Positions 21,894 to 32,285 of a stretch of DNA of 64,000 bases are shown here, in pieces. This stretch comes from Ostrinia nubilalis (lineage: Eukaryota; Arthropoda; Insecta; Lepidoptera; Crambidae). The stretch is from contig NC_087112.1 of assembly GCF_963855985.1 (NCBI RefSeq), positions 9,426,501 to 9,490,500 of the forward strand, in the 5' to 3' direction. The first letter of the stretch is position 1, and every line of letters starts with the position of its first letter. A program made the position numbers and the translations under genes. The notes beneath the pieces were generated by a model that saw nothing but the letters and a program-made list of their open reading frames with translations, ran no database searches and was not told the origin of the DNA.

Positions 21894-22133
21894 AAAAGTA
21901 TGGTGCATAATAAAATTAGTTACTTTAAGATTAAGTAATATACGATTTATTTATAACAACATTCTTCATACTCATACCTACCTAAAATGTATATTCGTAC
22001 TTCATGTTCATTAATATTAAAGTCATAAAAGTAAAAAATTAAATAGTATCAAGATCGTTTATTCCAATTTCCCCAGTATTGCTCTCAACAAAGTTTATTT
22101 TCCCTATTTGCCATGAGATTCTGGTACACCTAT

Positions 22134-23376
22134 AATAATTAGACTAGACTACCTTACTAGGTATAGAAATCAATAGTTTCTGAGTGCCTTAAATTCATCC
22201 CTTTTAACTGTCAATTTAGTACTTGCAAAAAGTACTACAAATATTACTACCTAATATTGAATTATAGGGAGGATTTCTCGTTCGTTAAATATTTATAGCT
22301 AGAAAATAATGTCATTCAATTTTTCAAAGTTCATGAAAGTTACTCTGACAATTATTAAAAAATTATGACTTCACGATATTTCTAAGTCTACACATAATTG
22401 TAATATTGCTTCTATTGTATTTGAATACGTTTCACAATAAGACTGTAGAGACATGTTTATAAAAGGACAGAAACACTTGGATAATGACTATGTGAATGGT
22501 TTAGTTTTATCTCTAGCACATCACAATTATTTTTGCATACAATACTTATACAGCATTCAGCGCTTCTGAATAATACCTTATTATTCTAGCTCCTCATCTA
22601 TGAGGATTTATAAACAGCCTATATGCCTATACTAAACACGCAGTTAATAATATTAATAACCATTTAAGACCTGCATTTATGGTCTGTGAGATTGAAATGA
22701 TTAGATACGATTTTATGAAGAATTTTAACAAAATAAAAGAGTATTTTTGTAAAACCTAAAGATTGAAATGTGAAAAAGATAGAGTCAAATGTGCCTTAAA
22801 TAATATTTAGTAAGATTTGTTTGACCATTTTGGTCTAAAAATCAACCTTATTCAAGAAAATTCAATGATTGGAATGTACCTACTTTGATTAAGAAAATAT
22901 CACTTTTTATGTCAAGTGCTGACAGAGGCATTTTTATGATTTTTTCAGGAACTATGAAATGAACACACAACCTTCAAAATTGAAGATTTATTACATAGAA
23001 TAAAACTATTACACAACGTGACGTCATAATAAGTACTAGGCCACATCATCCCACTCCACGCTCCATGGAGCTGATCATCCATCACCCAGCAGCGTTTCAA
23101 ATAAATGGTTCTGTATGTCATGTTCAATAATACTATATCAATTTGCCCACAATGGCCTGTGATTATCTTATCATGTTAGGCACGATATGGACATTCTATA
23201 ATGGTTTTGAATTTTAGAGTTTGCTACCTATTTGTGTATTCTGCAACATCTTAAATCTATGGAAGAGCTTGGGTACAAATATAATAATAATAATCACATG
23301 ATTTTTTTACTTTGAAAATATGCATCACCATGATTGTATTTATGAATTAATAAGTAATTGTTTTTCAATAAACACT
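22134..23376. other. No gene seen
   Basis: AT-rich, with only short frames and no repeat recognised within the window. Confidence 0.35.
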
Positions 23377-23497
23377 TACCCCCTTACTAATAAAAAGTTA
23401 CACAGTTGTTGATCAGTTTTAAAATGACATTTCCATACTAAACGTCACTTTAAAACACTGATCACCGAGCGTGTAAGTTTTATTAGTAAGGGGGTTA
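23377..23497. mobile_element. Palindromic MITE (CCCCCTTACTAATAAAA ends)
   Basis: TACCCCCTTACTAATAAAAA at the left is inverted at the right as TTTTATTAGTAAGGGGGTTA. The inner arms TGATCAGTTTTAAAATGAC and GTCACTTTAAAACACTGATC also pair, so nearly the whole 120 bp folds on itself. Single copy here. Confidence 0.85.
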
Positions 23498-23880
23498 AAA
23501 TGTATCTATGTAACGGAATAGAATAATTTCTTTCATGTATCCGACAGTAATGACGTGTAACAGTTTCTTACATGATGTTGATCATACATAAAGAACATTT
23601 ATTATTAGTATTTTATCAAGAGAAATCCAGTAATTAACTGAAAATAAATTGTATTTATTTTCATGTTATATCGAAGTAACACACTTCAAGCAAAACAGCG
23701 TAAATGCAAACGCAATTTGTCAAAAGGCGCAAAAACTATTGTTACGCTGTTCTTCGCGTCGGGTGTGACTAGTCATCGCGAAATCACGTGAATTGTAACT
23801 AATGTTACAAATAGGTTCGAACAGTTTGTGTCCTAGATGCCAGTGTCATTCATTTCTTGGGTTCCGTACCGAGAGGGCAC
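23498..23880. other. No gene seen
   Basis: Nothing recognised. GGGTTCCGTACCGAGAGGG at 23859 echoes the end of the repeat at 9761 but is only about 12 bases long. Confidence 0.3.
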
Positions 23881-24075
23881 GGGACTATTCCCACCTCTCG
23901 TTCCCACCACAGCAACTCCTGTGTAGCCAGGATCTACAGCTTGACCGCCACAAAAACCCAACCAATGAAGGTCAAGTTTGTCCCGGGGGAAAGTTAAACT
24001 GTCATTGGACCCGCAACGAAATTGATCAGAAGAACATAGGAGGAATTCGAAATTAAGGTTCGACTTCCCTGACCG
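23881..24075 (+). repeat. GGGACTATTCCC repeat family, longest copy
   Basis: It begins GGGACTATTCCCACCTCTCG, continues AACTCCTGTGTAGCCAGGAT, CTACAGCTTGACCGCC, CCCGGGGGAAAGTTAAACTG and TCAGAAGAACATAGGAGGAA. Shared with 34548, 46947, 49692 and 60868 and partly 3735. The GGGACTATTCCC end is constant and the other end varies. No reading frame is conserved between copies that I can identify. The class is unknown; the 14 bp TSD at 46947 suggests retroposition. Confidence 0.75.
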
Positions 24076-24144
24076 AGAGGGTACCATTTATTGCCTCCAC
24101 TGTCTGAGTGGGCTAGTGGCTATCTTCCTAGGTAGGCAGTAGAA

Positions 24145-24308
24145 TTAGGCACGCAGCGTGGGACGTCCACCCACAAGGTGGACCGACGACATCATAAAGG
24201 TAGCAGGGAAGCGCTGGACGCAGGCCGCTACCAATCGATCAACATGGAAACCATTGGGGGCGGCCTATGCTCAGCAGTGGACGTCCTATGGCTGAAATGA
24301 TGATGATG
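24145..24308 (+). mobile_element. RTE-A LINE 3' end with 11 bp TSD
   Basis: Starts near GCAGCGTGGGACGTCCACCC and ends GCTGAAATGATGATGATG. AGGCAGTAGAA is repeated at 24134-24144 and 24309-24319. It carries the GRPPTRWTDDIIK coding relic and about 165 bp of 3' end. Confidence 0.9.
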
Positions 24309-24379
24309 AGGCAGTAGAAATTTTACAGAATATACATTTCTTTTGCTGTAAACAGAAAATACCTACTAAAATTTAAATA

Positions 24380-24567
24380 TCCTACTAATATTATGAAGGC
24401 GAAAGTTTGTGTGGATGTTTGTTACTCTTTCACGTAAAAACTACTGAACGGATTTGGTTGAAACTTTACAGTATTATTATTTGTTACCCAGATTAACATA
24501 TAGGCTATAATTTATGCCAATATGTGGCACTAAATTTCACGCGGGTGAAGCCGCGGGCAAAAGCTAT
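24380..24567 (+). mobile_element. Non-autonomous Helitron
   Basis: Begins TCCTACTAATATTATGAAGG after an A. It contains GTTACTCTTTCACGTAAAAA and ATAGGCTATAATTTATGCC and ends GGGTGAAGCCGCGGGCAAAA then GCTAT, with a GC hairpin just inside. The CTAG terminus is mutated. About 190 bp, noncoding. Confidence 0.85.
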
Positions 24568-25002
24568 TAGAAAATAAAGGAACCATACCCCATAATCTAC
24601 AAATAAACTTCTGATACTTTATGCCCACATCTAGTCAGAACTAAGCAATTTTTTCCTATGGGTGCTACAGACATGCAACGTACATTTTAATCTTGGGAAA
24701 AGTTACGGAACCCTTCATCTGCTATCCAACTCAAACTTATCTCGTTTTTTCACAATGCCCGCCGTGTTCATTGATCAGGCTAAATTGGCGTAATAAGCTA
24801 ATAAGTACCCTATTTTGAACCTTAACAACATGAGTATAAGGAGCATAAACACTTGTTTTACAACTAGCTAGTCATGACAGTCACAGTCTTCATAGCAAAT
24901 TATTTTTAAAGTATTTGAAACTGAGCATCAGTTTATGTGGGCGGGGAGGAATGAACAGAAGAAAAAAAGCTACTACAAAATGTGGGACATTATTGTCAAA
25001 GC
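24568..25002. other. No gene seen
   Basis: No repeat or coding signal recognised. Confidence 0.3.
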
Positions 25003-25216
25003 CAGTAGTTCCCAAAGTTGACTGGGCCACCACGACTCATCTAATACAAGTTCCCAAACTCAGTCAGGACCCATCTATAGGAAATTTCGCCCGCTGCCCA
25101 GCGCGGCAGCGGTAAGATCGGCAGGGTGGTGTGTCGTTCTACAGGCAGGGCCCATTCAATGTTCGCTCGCGACCCACCACTTGACTGGGTCGCGACCCAT
25201 AGTTTGGGAAACCTTG
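25003..25216. mobile_element. hAT-like MITE
   Basis: Begins CAGTAGTTCCCAAAGTTGAC and ends, inverted, CAAGGTTTCCCAAACTATGG, with CGCGACCCA near the right arm. The CAG...TTCCCAAA terminus is characteristic of hAT MITEs. No clean 8 bp TSD is visible, so the copy is likely old. Confidence 0.7.
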
Positions 25217-25535
25217 GTACGTACAGATCCATATCTATTTTGTTAAAGAAAACCAACTCCTGTTATGAAATCATATACTAAAGAGAACTAAACATTCCAT
25301 CAGTCTAGTTTTCTAAACATTCCAACAGTATTTTGCCTTCAATTCGATTTTTTTGTTAAATAGTTCAAAAATTACTCTATTCTAACATTGTTAAGTAAAT
25401 GGTGTTTTGCCAAGGCTTTATAAAACATCGGATCTGCGATCACAAAAAGACTGGTAAGTAGTAGGTGAATTAGGAAAGCAAGAGATTCTTCTTTGCAGTG
25501 CTCCTTATGGATTACAGTAGTGGACAACCATAGGC

Positions 25536-25685
25536 TTCTTCTTGTCGTGTCGGCAACAAACCTACACAGCGTCAGCCCAAAACTCCGCCACAAGAGTGGC
25601 GTTCTCAGTAGCCTTCATTAAATCTTCCTGCGTGCAGTTATCTGGGCACGCAGGGCACGACATCATGTGCTTCGTCGACTGGGGT
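25536..25685 (+). repeat. Left copy of an inverted duplication
   Basis: TTCTTCTTGTCGTGTCGGCA, CAGCGTCAGCCCAAAACTCC and ACGACATCATGTGCTTCGTC recur in reverse complement at 27978-28140, 2.3 kb away. The ~150 bp shared segment is fairly GC-rich and might come from an exon or a LINE, but the reading frame is interrupted and no family is recognised. Confidence 0.85.
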
Positions 25686-25699
25686 GAATCTCGCTTCAA

Positions 25700-26271
25700 C
25701 CTTCAGCATTATCATTATTTTATTTCCCAGTGAGATAAATACCAAGAGCTTGTTCTTTTTAGGTAAAAAACAATACTTTGAAATTACTGTGAATTCCATG
25801 AACCTTAATAGAACCACAGATAATATAATACATAGAACGTAACAATCCAGTGCTAACTGCAAATTTAATAAAATAACTAGAGCACCAATTGCTAGCAAGT
25901 AGGACACGTTTATTGGCATAAATTCTATTCTGCCCAACTGTATTTTTTTGTTATCTTTTGGTCAAATTTATATGAATAAGTTTATTAATTTTACACTGTG
26001 GCAAAGCGCCCAGAGGACTGAATTTTAATTAAAATGGCTGAGAGAGTTGTTAATTACATTATCAATATTGTTATAACTTTGGAATATTTTCCTCTCCAAG
26101 GAATAAAGGCTGGGCTTTTGCTTAGTGGTTTTATTTTCGTTTAAGTTTAAATGACCCGCACTTTTGAATTCTTTCTTTCTCTCTCACACACTAACCATGC
26201 TTACAGAGGCATCTAATAGAGGTATCTTATTTCAATTTCAACTATGCCTACTTTCGTGATCGAATCAGGAA
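25700..26271. other. No gene seen
   Basis: Nothing recognised beyond AT-rich sequence. Confidence 0.3.
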
Positions 26272-26672
26272 TGAAGAGATCCGCAGGAAAACCAAAGTGA
26301 CCGATATAGCCCGCAGAATTACTAAAATCAAGTGGCAATGGTGGGGCACATACTTATCACGTAGAGATGATGCCATAGCCATAAGGGCTACCTTTTCTTT
26401 TTTATTATTTACTATATTTTACCGTTCATAAGTGCCACTTGTGATCTAAACTGAATAAATATTTTTTGATTTGATGACGGTTGGGGCAGAAAAGCTCTCT
26501 AGTGGCGACCACGTGCCGGAAGACGTAGCGTGGGCAGGTCCCCCATTAGGTGGACCGACGATCTGGTATTAAAGTCGCAGGAAGAACCTGGATGCGGACC
26601 GGTCGTTGTGGAAATCCTTGGGGGAGGCCTTTGTCCAGCAGTGGACGTCATTTGGCTGAATCGAACGAACCA
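26272..26672 (+). mobile_element. RTE-B LINE 3' end, interrupted
   Basis: The first part (AGAGATCCGCAGGAAAACCA, ATAGCCCGCAGAATTACTAA, AAATCAAGTGGCAATGG) and second part (ACGGTTGGGGCAGAAAAGCT to CATTTGGCTGAATCGAACGA) belong to one RTE-B copy. It is split by the LINE tail at 26372-26474. The order of insertion is therefore readable. Confidence 0.85.
26372..26474 (+). mobile_element. LINE 3' tail inserted in RTE-B
   Basis: CCATAAGGGCTACCTTTTCT, TTACCGTTCATAAGTGCCAC and CTGAATAAATATTTTTTGAT form the same terminus as at 11797 and 62944. The target around GATGATGACGGTTGGG is interrupted after GATGATG, and GATGACGG resumes on the right, giving a short TSD. Confidence 0.8.
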
Positions 26673-26679
26673 AACTACG

Positions 26680-27544
26680 AGTATTTCACTGAAATCTGTT
26701 TGCAAAATGTTAGCCTTTTTTAGAGATTTTATACATCCTAAATGAAAAGTAACCTAAAGCATTATTTCACCCCTATAAAACTGTTTAATGTTACTAGCAG
26801 CAATAATAAAGTTTCAATTGTCTTCAGTTGACCTACCGCGTAACCACGGGTGGTCGGCCATAGCTATCAATTTAGCAACTGACTCATAATACTGGAAAAT
26901 TCTCAGTAACTAGAAACAGTAAATTTTCTGGTTATCTTAGTTCGTACATCTTGATATAATGTACTGCGAGGAGTTTATTATATCCGATGGCATCAAGGCA
27001 CTTGAAACGCGATTAAAACTTTAAAATAGATAGTAGTTTGTATTTATCACGTTAATTGGTTTACATAAATGGAATATCGTACAAGGGTACTTTTACGGTT
27101 GTTTGTATTATAGAGTAAGTACCTAATTGCGCACTAACATAATGCCTATTAGATTTTGGAAAATAATTTCTCCTCGTTGTAGTTTAGTTGAAGGTTGACT
27201 GGTGAAGAATGCTTTTATCAATAATCCTACATTGTACATTATTTTTGAGTAATAAAGTATTAAATAAATTGAATAATAATATCAGTGTGATTGATCTTTT
27301 TACTAAAAGCTTTGTATACTTTAAAAGATTAAACGAACACTATCATTCAGTAACACAAGTTTTCTTCAACTTTTCCAAGGAAAATCAGTTCGTCGCGTTT
27401 TCAATCAGTTCAAGTCTACATTTTCTCTGAACATTTTTAAACCTTGTCGTTCGGTTTTAGTGTGATGGGGACTGAAATAAAAATGTTGCTAAGCTGCAGT
27501 GGAAATACACACAGAAGACTTATTTCGTAACCTTTATACTCGTA
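26680..27544. other. No gene seen
   Basis: AT-rich; the 73-codon frame near 27209 has no recognisable feature. Confidence 0.3.
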
Positions 27545-27553
27545 GGTGTAACT

Positions 27554-27697
27554 TAAAGGACCGACGACATCATAAAGGTAGCAGGAAGGCGCTGGACGCA
27601 GGCCGCTACCAACCGGGCAACATGGAAAGCATTGGGGGAGGCCTATGTTCAGCAGTGGACGTCCTATGGCTGAGATGATGATGATGACGATTATGAT
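27554..27697 (+). mobile_element. RTE-A LINE 3' end with 9 bp TSD
   Basis: The short copy from GGACCGACGACATCATAAAG to CTATGGCTGAGATGATGATG is flanked by GGTGTAACT at 27545-27553 and 27698-27706. About 140 bp, close to consensus and so probably young. Confidence 0.9.
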
Positions 27698-27977
27698 GGT
27701 GTAACTGCGTGAGAGAGATAATGAATATCAATTTGGTATGGCTAATTTTTCTTTATGTTAGTCAAATAATCCACTTTTCAGCATGTGCATTAGGATTGTT
27801 GATGAGTGTTTTTCACAACTTTCAGGTTTCTGATTTTAAGCGATAAGTTCAATTTTTATTACTTTATTTAATAATAATGAATAGATAGCCGTACCACATA
27901 GCAAAGCGTATGATGGTCATTCGACAATGCTCCGATAACCTGCACTATGTGTATTAAAAATATGAATTGGAGTGCAA

Positions 27978-28140
27978 GTGAGGTTTTGTTCCCCAGTCGA
28001 CGAAGCACATGATGTCGTGACCTGCGTGCTCAAACGACTGCACGCAGGAAGATTTAACGAAGGCTACTGACAATGCCATTCTTGTGGCGGAGTTTTGGGC
28101 TGACGCTGTGCAGGTTTGTTGTCGACACGACAAGAAGAAT
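27978..28140 (-). repeat. Right copy of an inverted duplication
   Basis: CCCCAGTCGACGAAGCACAT, GCAGGAAGATTTAACGAAGG and GTTTGTTGTCGACACGACAA are the inverse of 25536-25685, with scattered substitutions. A frame such as HDVV...LHAGRFNEGY...ATLVAEFWADAV can be read in pieces but not as one open frame. Confidence 0.8.
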
Positions 28141-28149
28141 AAGATCGAT

Positions 28150-28620
28150 ACTTACTTCTGCAGTTTGAAGATGATGATATAAAAAGAAAGATCTTGCTGG
28201 AGCTTTCTGATTATATTTGTGTTGTATCACCACTATTACGGCGTAGTAAAACGGTTTTACAAGCGATCGCTTTCAGCGACAACGCGGGTTTACTGGCTCA
28301 TAAAGAGATACTGTATGGTTGGGGATATTCGAAAGATTTATATACATATTAGTAATTTTGCTAAGTATTTGTACTTGGCTGACTATTAATGAGATTAAAA
28401 TGCTTATGTATCAGAAAAACAACACTCCGTATTCAAATACCTACGCTTTATTTTTTCTTTTACTACAGGCCCTAAAATGACTGTCAAAACATAAAAACTG
28501 TCCGTAGCTAAGTACCAAGTATTAAATAGGTGACATTTACGAGTATGTCACTACTATTTATAGTAGCAGTCTTAAAAAATATTTTCACATAAGCTCCAAA
28601 ACAGATTTAACTTGATACGA
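28150..28620. other. No gene seen
   Basis: Nothing recognised. An isolated GCGATCGCTTTCAGCGACAA near 28264 is GC-rich. Confidence 0.3.
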
Positions 28621-28624
28621 GTAC

Positions 28625-28850
28625 AATGAGGGCTATCGTTTTAGCGCTCACCAGTTAGCGCCACTGTAGAGTAAGGTCCTGACTGGTCCTATCACTTGCT
28701 AGTAGCGAAGACAGTGGCGCCAACTTGTGAGCGCTAAAGTGGTAGGAGGACTATCGTATTTGCACTCATCAAGATGGTGCCACTGTAGAGTAAGGTCCTG
28801 TCAATCGCCAGGGGTGCCAACTGTTAAGTATAAAAACGATAGCCCTCATT
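28625..28850. mobile_element. MITE-D copy 1
   Basis: Ends AATGAGGGCTATCGTTTTAG and CGATAGCCCTCATT are inverted. The interior repeats GCGCCACTGTAGAGTAAGGT (28660) and GTGCCACTGTAGAGTAAGGT (28778), and GAGCGCTAAAGTGGTAGGAG pairs with the left arm. The second copy at 31228 is split by a Helitron. Confidence 0.85.
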
Positions 28851-28992
28851 AAGTAGTTTTAGAAACGCTATCATGGGTGATCTCCATTTATATAAGTATA
28901 GATGCAACGCTTAATTCAGTCAGTTCCTGACGTATGGGAGCGGCACGTGAAGGGTGACACTGACATACAATGACGTGACAGGGCATACAAAT

Positions 28993-29729
28993 CAGTGGGT
29001 CTAGTCAAAATGCCATCGCAAACCAATAGGAAGTTTTCACTAATGTCAGTCGCCGCGTCACCAGTAATTCGATTCGATCGGAAAATGGCAGCCAAAATGC
29101 ACATTGAACCACCAACGACGCGGCGATATAAAAGTTCATTCAAAATCGAATAAAAGTTAAAAAATGTCTATGACTTTGCGATTGTTTTTACTTTTTTTAG
29201 CTTTTTTTTTAATTAGTTTCTTCCTTCTTTCTGCTCTCTGTTTAAGTCTATGCTTCGCTGTCAAACTAGCTGTCAAAACGACATCGCGATACGGATTTGT
29301 CAAAACAGCCTTAGGGTGGGTTGCACCATCTTAGTTTACCTTTGACAAACGTCTAAAATCTGTCAAACTCCATACAAAAAACACCGGTTAACGTCATAGT
29401 TACGGTCAAAGTTAGGTGGTGCAACTCACCCTATTGGTTTTCGATATAATCGAAGCTTATCACCGGGGTTTTAGTAATCGCAATGAAAATGGCGGGTGTT
29501 GCGATTCGATTCGATTTTGATTGAGTCTTAAATGCAAGTTGGCTAAGCCTTTGTATGGGAAATTTCAATCCAGTCTTTCGATTATCGATAGGTAGGGCTT
29601 TGCGATTCGATTTTTTGCCGTTTGGCTAAGCCTTTTTTGTTATCGACCTCTTTTGCGATTTGTTTATTTGTTTGCGACTGGTTTGCGATGGGTTTGCGAT
29701 TTTAAAGTGCGTTTTGACTAGACCCACTG
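28993..29729. mobile_element. Inner TIR element (CAGTGGGTCTAGTCAAAA)
   Basis: Both ends read CAGTGGGTCTAGTCAAAA inward (18 bp exact) and continue with TCGCAAACC at slightly different spacing. The 5'-CAGTG end is hAT-like, but no clear 8 bp TSD is visible. The interior has several GCGATTCGATT units and a GGATTTGTCAAAACAG stretch shared, inverted, with 33911-33935. It contains MITE-A copy 4. Confidence 0.85.
29311..29434. mobile_element. MITE-A copy 4
   Basis: TTAGGGTGGGTTGCACCATC at the left and GGTGGTGCAACTCACCCTA at the right give good inverted ends. The core TCTGTCAAACTCCATACAAA and AAACACCGGTTAA is complete. It is inserted inside the element 28993-29729, so it is the youngest of the nest. 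Confidence 0.9.
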
Positions 29730-29846
29730 AAATCTCGCTGACGTTTGACCATCACAAAATCATTTCTCGTGCCGCTTCCATACCTCAGGAACTGACTTAG
29801 TTAAGCGCTACCCTATACCACACCTATACCACGCAATATTCCATAT

Positions 29847-30125
29847 TAAATAATAAATAAATAAATATCCTTGGACATTTTACACTGCGCTTCTAGTCCC
29901 AAACTGAGCAAAGCTTGTACTATGGGTACTAGACAACGGATATAAACATACTTAAATACTTTTTTTTGTAAATACATACATATTATACATAGAAAACACC
30001 CAGTCCAATACAAACAAATATGTTCATGCACACAAAATAAATGTTTGTACTGTGCGGGAATCGAACCCGCTACCTCCGGAATAGTAGTCCGCTTCGAACC
30101 ACTACACCAAACGGCCGACTGTATT
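29847..30125 (-). mobile_element. tRNA-derived SINE, full length
   Basis: Reverse complement starts GGCCGTTTGGTGTAGTGG (A box TGGTGTAGTGG), then AGCGGGTTCGATTCCCGCAC (B box). The body GTATTGGACTGGGTGTTTTC and AGTACCCATAGTACAAGCTT follows, with a tail of (ATTT)n. About 280 bp. A second copy lies at 33097. The tRNA-like head lacks a proper acceptor stem, so it is not a tRNA gene. Confidence 0.9.
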
Positions 30126-30524
30126 ACTCCGACTATTATTTAAGTAGCATAAACTTCACTTAATGTCTCCTGGAATTTCCTAATAAATTAATTATGAAAT
30201 GAACTTTATTAATAACTTAAACCATATTCAGTGAGTAAATGGTAAACAAAATAATGGCCAATTTGACTGGATTAAATAGGGGGAGCAGTCTCTACAGTGT
30301 TGTTAGGGGTTCTCAAGGGAAAGCTAACTGTCTTGGAACCCGTAAGTAAGGAGCAAGTTGGATTGATTGCACTATAGTGCTTGTTAAGTCGAGTTTTAGA
30401 ATGACATTAGAACTTCTTATAGCGTAAAATCAAAACAAAAAATAATTTCTAAGGAAAAGGAATCCTGAAAATCTTCGATGCGGTACTTTGAAATGAAATA
30501 AAATAGTTTTTTCAGTACATAGAC
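30126..30524. other. No gene seen
   Basis: Unassigned. GGAAAGCTAACTGTCTTGGA then ACCCG near 30319 faintly resembles the interior of the GGGACTATTCCC repeat. Confidence 0.3.
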
Positions 30525-30612
30525 CCTTTCAAGGGCACTATACACGTCCCGAACATAGCTTGCCCTACCACCATTTCGGGACAACATACGGGCTGGTGTA
30601 CTTACCTAAATA
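30525..30612. repeat. Dispersed repeat shared with 39225-39325
   Basis: AGGGCACTATACACGTCCCG then AACATAGCTTGCCCTACCAC matches GGGCACTTTTACATGTCCCA then ACATAACTTTACCCTACCAC at 39256. It is probably a retroelement 3' region, truncated. Confidence 0.55.
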
Positions 30613-31227
30613 GATTTTAAAAATGCTGCTATATGAATAAAAAAGCAAGAGTTCGTGCTTTTTGTTGTTCCTTGGGTGGCGTATGCGCATTGCGCAGTAG
30701 TGCACTGAAGGGATGATGATAATGATGAAAATTAATCTATTAAATAGGACTTGTATTGCTGCAGTTTTCAGCCTTGTTCAGTCTGACACGAGCCGCAACA
30801 TAAGAAGAACGACAGCATATTATGGCGAACAAAGTAATATGGAAACACATAAATAGCAAAAAATAGTCGATGTGCTGCGTTGTGTCGCGTTTGTCGCTAA
30901 CGTAGAAAAGAGAGAACAAACATTAAAACATATTTATTATGTACCTACCTTATCTTTCAAGTCAAGTTACTGTTATGGATAATATTATAATAAGGCCGAC
31001 ATCTTCTATAGCTATACAAAACACGAAAATATCAAATTACATAATTTTACCGACCAAAATTAAATTACGCTTCAATTTGGGGGTTTCATTATTATGATGG
31101 ATAGCTTTGTAAAAAGTGCTTTTATTACTCGTAGTTTTGTATTCAATTTCTTATTAAATTACCGTAAAAACTGATAAAGGAATTTTACCTGGTACACTTT
31201 TAATATTTGCTTTAAGTGGCACCTAGC
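30613..31227. other. No gene seen
   Basis: Nothing recognised. Confidence 0.3.
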
Positions 31228-31620
31228 TATGAGGGCTAGGTATCGTTTTATACATAACTAGCGGCCGCCCACGACTTTGTACGCGTGGATCCCGTTTTAC
31301 CCCCTTAGGGGTGGAGTTTCGTAAAATCCTTCCTTAGCGGATGCCTACGTCATAACATCTACCTGCATGCCAAATTTCAGCCTTATCCGTCCAGTGGTTT
31401 GGGCTGTGCGTTGATAGATCACTATGTCAGTCAGTCACCTTTAGACAGTTGGGACCACTGGCGATTGACATGACCCTAGTCTACAGTGATGGCGCCATCA
31501 TGGTGAATGCAAATGCGATAGTCCTCCTACCGCTTCAGCGATCACCAGTTGGCGCTACTATCTTCGCTACTAGCGATTGACAGTGACCTTACTACAGTGG
31601 CGTATTGGTGAGGCTCATGG
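31228..31620. mobile_element. MITE-D copy 2, split by a Helitron
   Basis: CTATGAGGGCTAGGTATCGT at the left, then (after the Helitron) CAGTTGGGACCACTGGCGAT, GCGATAGTCCTCCTACCGCT and TCACCAGTTGGCGCTAC align with copy 1 at 28625, in opposite orientation for the inner part. Removing 31258-31445 restores TACATAACAGTTGG, matching TACTTAACAGTTGG (inverse of copy 1). Confidence 0.85.
31258..31445 (-). mobile_element. Non-autonomous Helitron inside MITE-D
   Basis: Reverse complement begins TCTAAAGGTGACTGACTGAC and ends ACGCGTACAAAGTCGTGGGC then GGCCGCTAG. Termini TC and CTAG agree with the Helitron rule. 188 bp; related to the 3' part of the Helitron at 1765 and the one at 59299. Confidence 0.9.
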
Positions 31621-32159
31621 GCCGAGAGCTTTATTACCTACGTTTGAAATCTAATCAAATCAAATAATGTTATTGCATAATGTAGATAAATATTAGTCAT
31701 ACATTAGCAAGATATTATTTAGCTTCATCACACCATAATGCATAATGGCGTGTAAAAAAATCAATCGTTTTGTTCATCGTTTTAGGAAGTAATTTTAATC
31801 ATTACTGTAGTAATTTAGTAGTAATCAATGTTTCATGATTCAAGATTTAAAAAAAATCCTTTTGTTTTACTAAAAATACTCTTCAGTTAGGTCATACACA
31901 CTTAAATAACTACATACCTATTATGTAGTTTTCAACATGTATACGCTCAGCACTATATACGGTATACTTGAAACACCAGAAACGAATACTGTGCGTCATC
32001 GCTTATTAGCACACGCTCAGCACTATATCCTAAAATCTACACAACTTTTATAGTACAGTCAGTACATAAGACCATAAAATTGCAAAGTAGCACTTATAAC
32101 TATGTACATAAGGTTCATATTATGCCGTTGCTGTGCGTATGCGCGTGCGCAATAAACAA
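31621..32159. other. No gene seen
   Basis: ACGCTCAGCACTATAT occurs twice (31943 and 32013). Nothing else recognised. Confidence 0.3.
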
Positions 32160-32252
32160 GTGCGCACGAGCTTGACGGACAGACGCCAGACAGCGGCTGA
32201 CTCACGCCGTGTGGTCCATATGGCGGCTATAACCTGAATCTTTTTGCTATAC
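32160..32252 (+). repeat. Direct repeat partner of 34297-34375
   Basis: GTGCGCACGAGCTTGACGG, CGGCTGACTCACGCCGTGTG then GTCCATATGGC and ATAACCTGAATCTTTT correspond to GTGCGCACGAGTCGACATGC, AGCTGAGTCACGTTGTGTGG and TAATAACCTAAATCTTTT about 2.1 kb downstream. The two copies bracket the element at 32566-34000. Confidence 0.65.
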
Positions 32253-32285
32253 TTCTACTTTTATGGATTTAGATATATTTTTTCA

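Larger units (their letters stand above)
20470..22133. mobile_element. DNA transposon relic with 27 bp perfect TIRs
   Basis: The 27 bp end ATAGGTGTACCAGAATCTCA plus TGGCAAA (20471-20497) is repeated exactly inverted at 22107-22133. The interior of about 1.6 kb holds a transposase-like exon remnant (20850 onward) and, near 21795, a retroelement tail. It is larger than a MITE and probably derives from an autonomous copy by decay. Confidence 0.85.
28908..29807. mobile_element. Outer TIR element of a three-level nest
   Basis: The 43 bp end starting CGCTTAATTCAGTCAGTTCC (28908) is inverted at 29807 with 38 of 43 matches, including CAGTCAGTTCCTGA and AGCGGCACG. Only about 160 bp belongs to this element itself. 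The rest is the inner element 28993-29729. Confidence 0.85.

Noticed and set aside
23833..24087. Frames on both strands over the GGGACTATTCCC repeat
   Set aside because: A similar minus-strand frame (HWLGF.GGQAVDPGYTGVA) appears in several copies, but the copies are truncated at varying points and no start, stop or family supports a protein.
29995..30125. tRNA-like sequence with good A and B boxes
   Set aside because: It continues into a SINE body and tail, and a second near-identical copy exists at 33097. It is a SINE head, not a tRNA gene.
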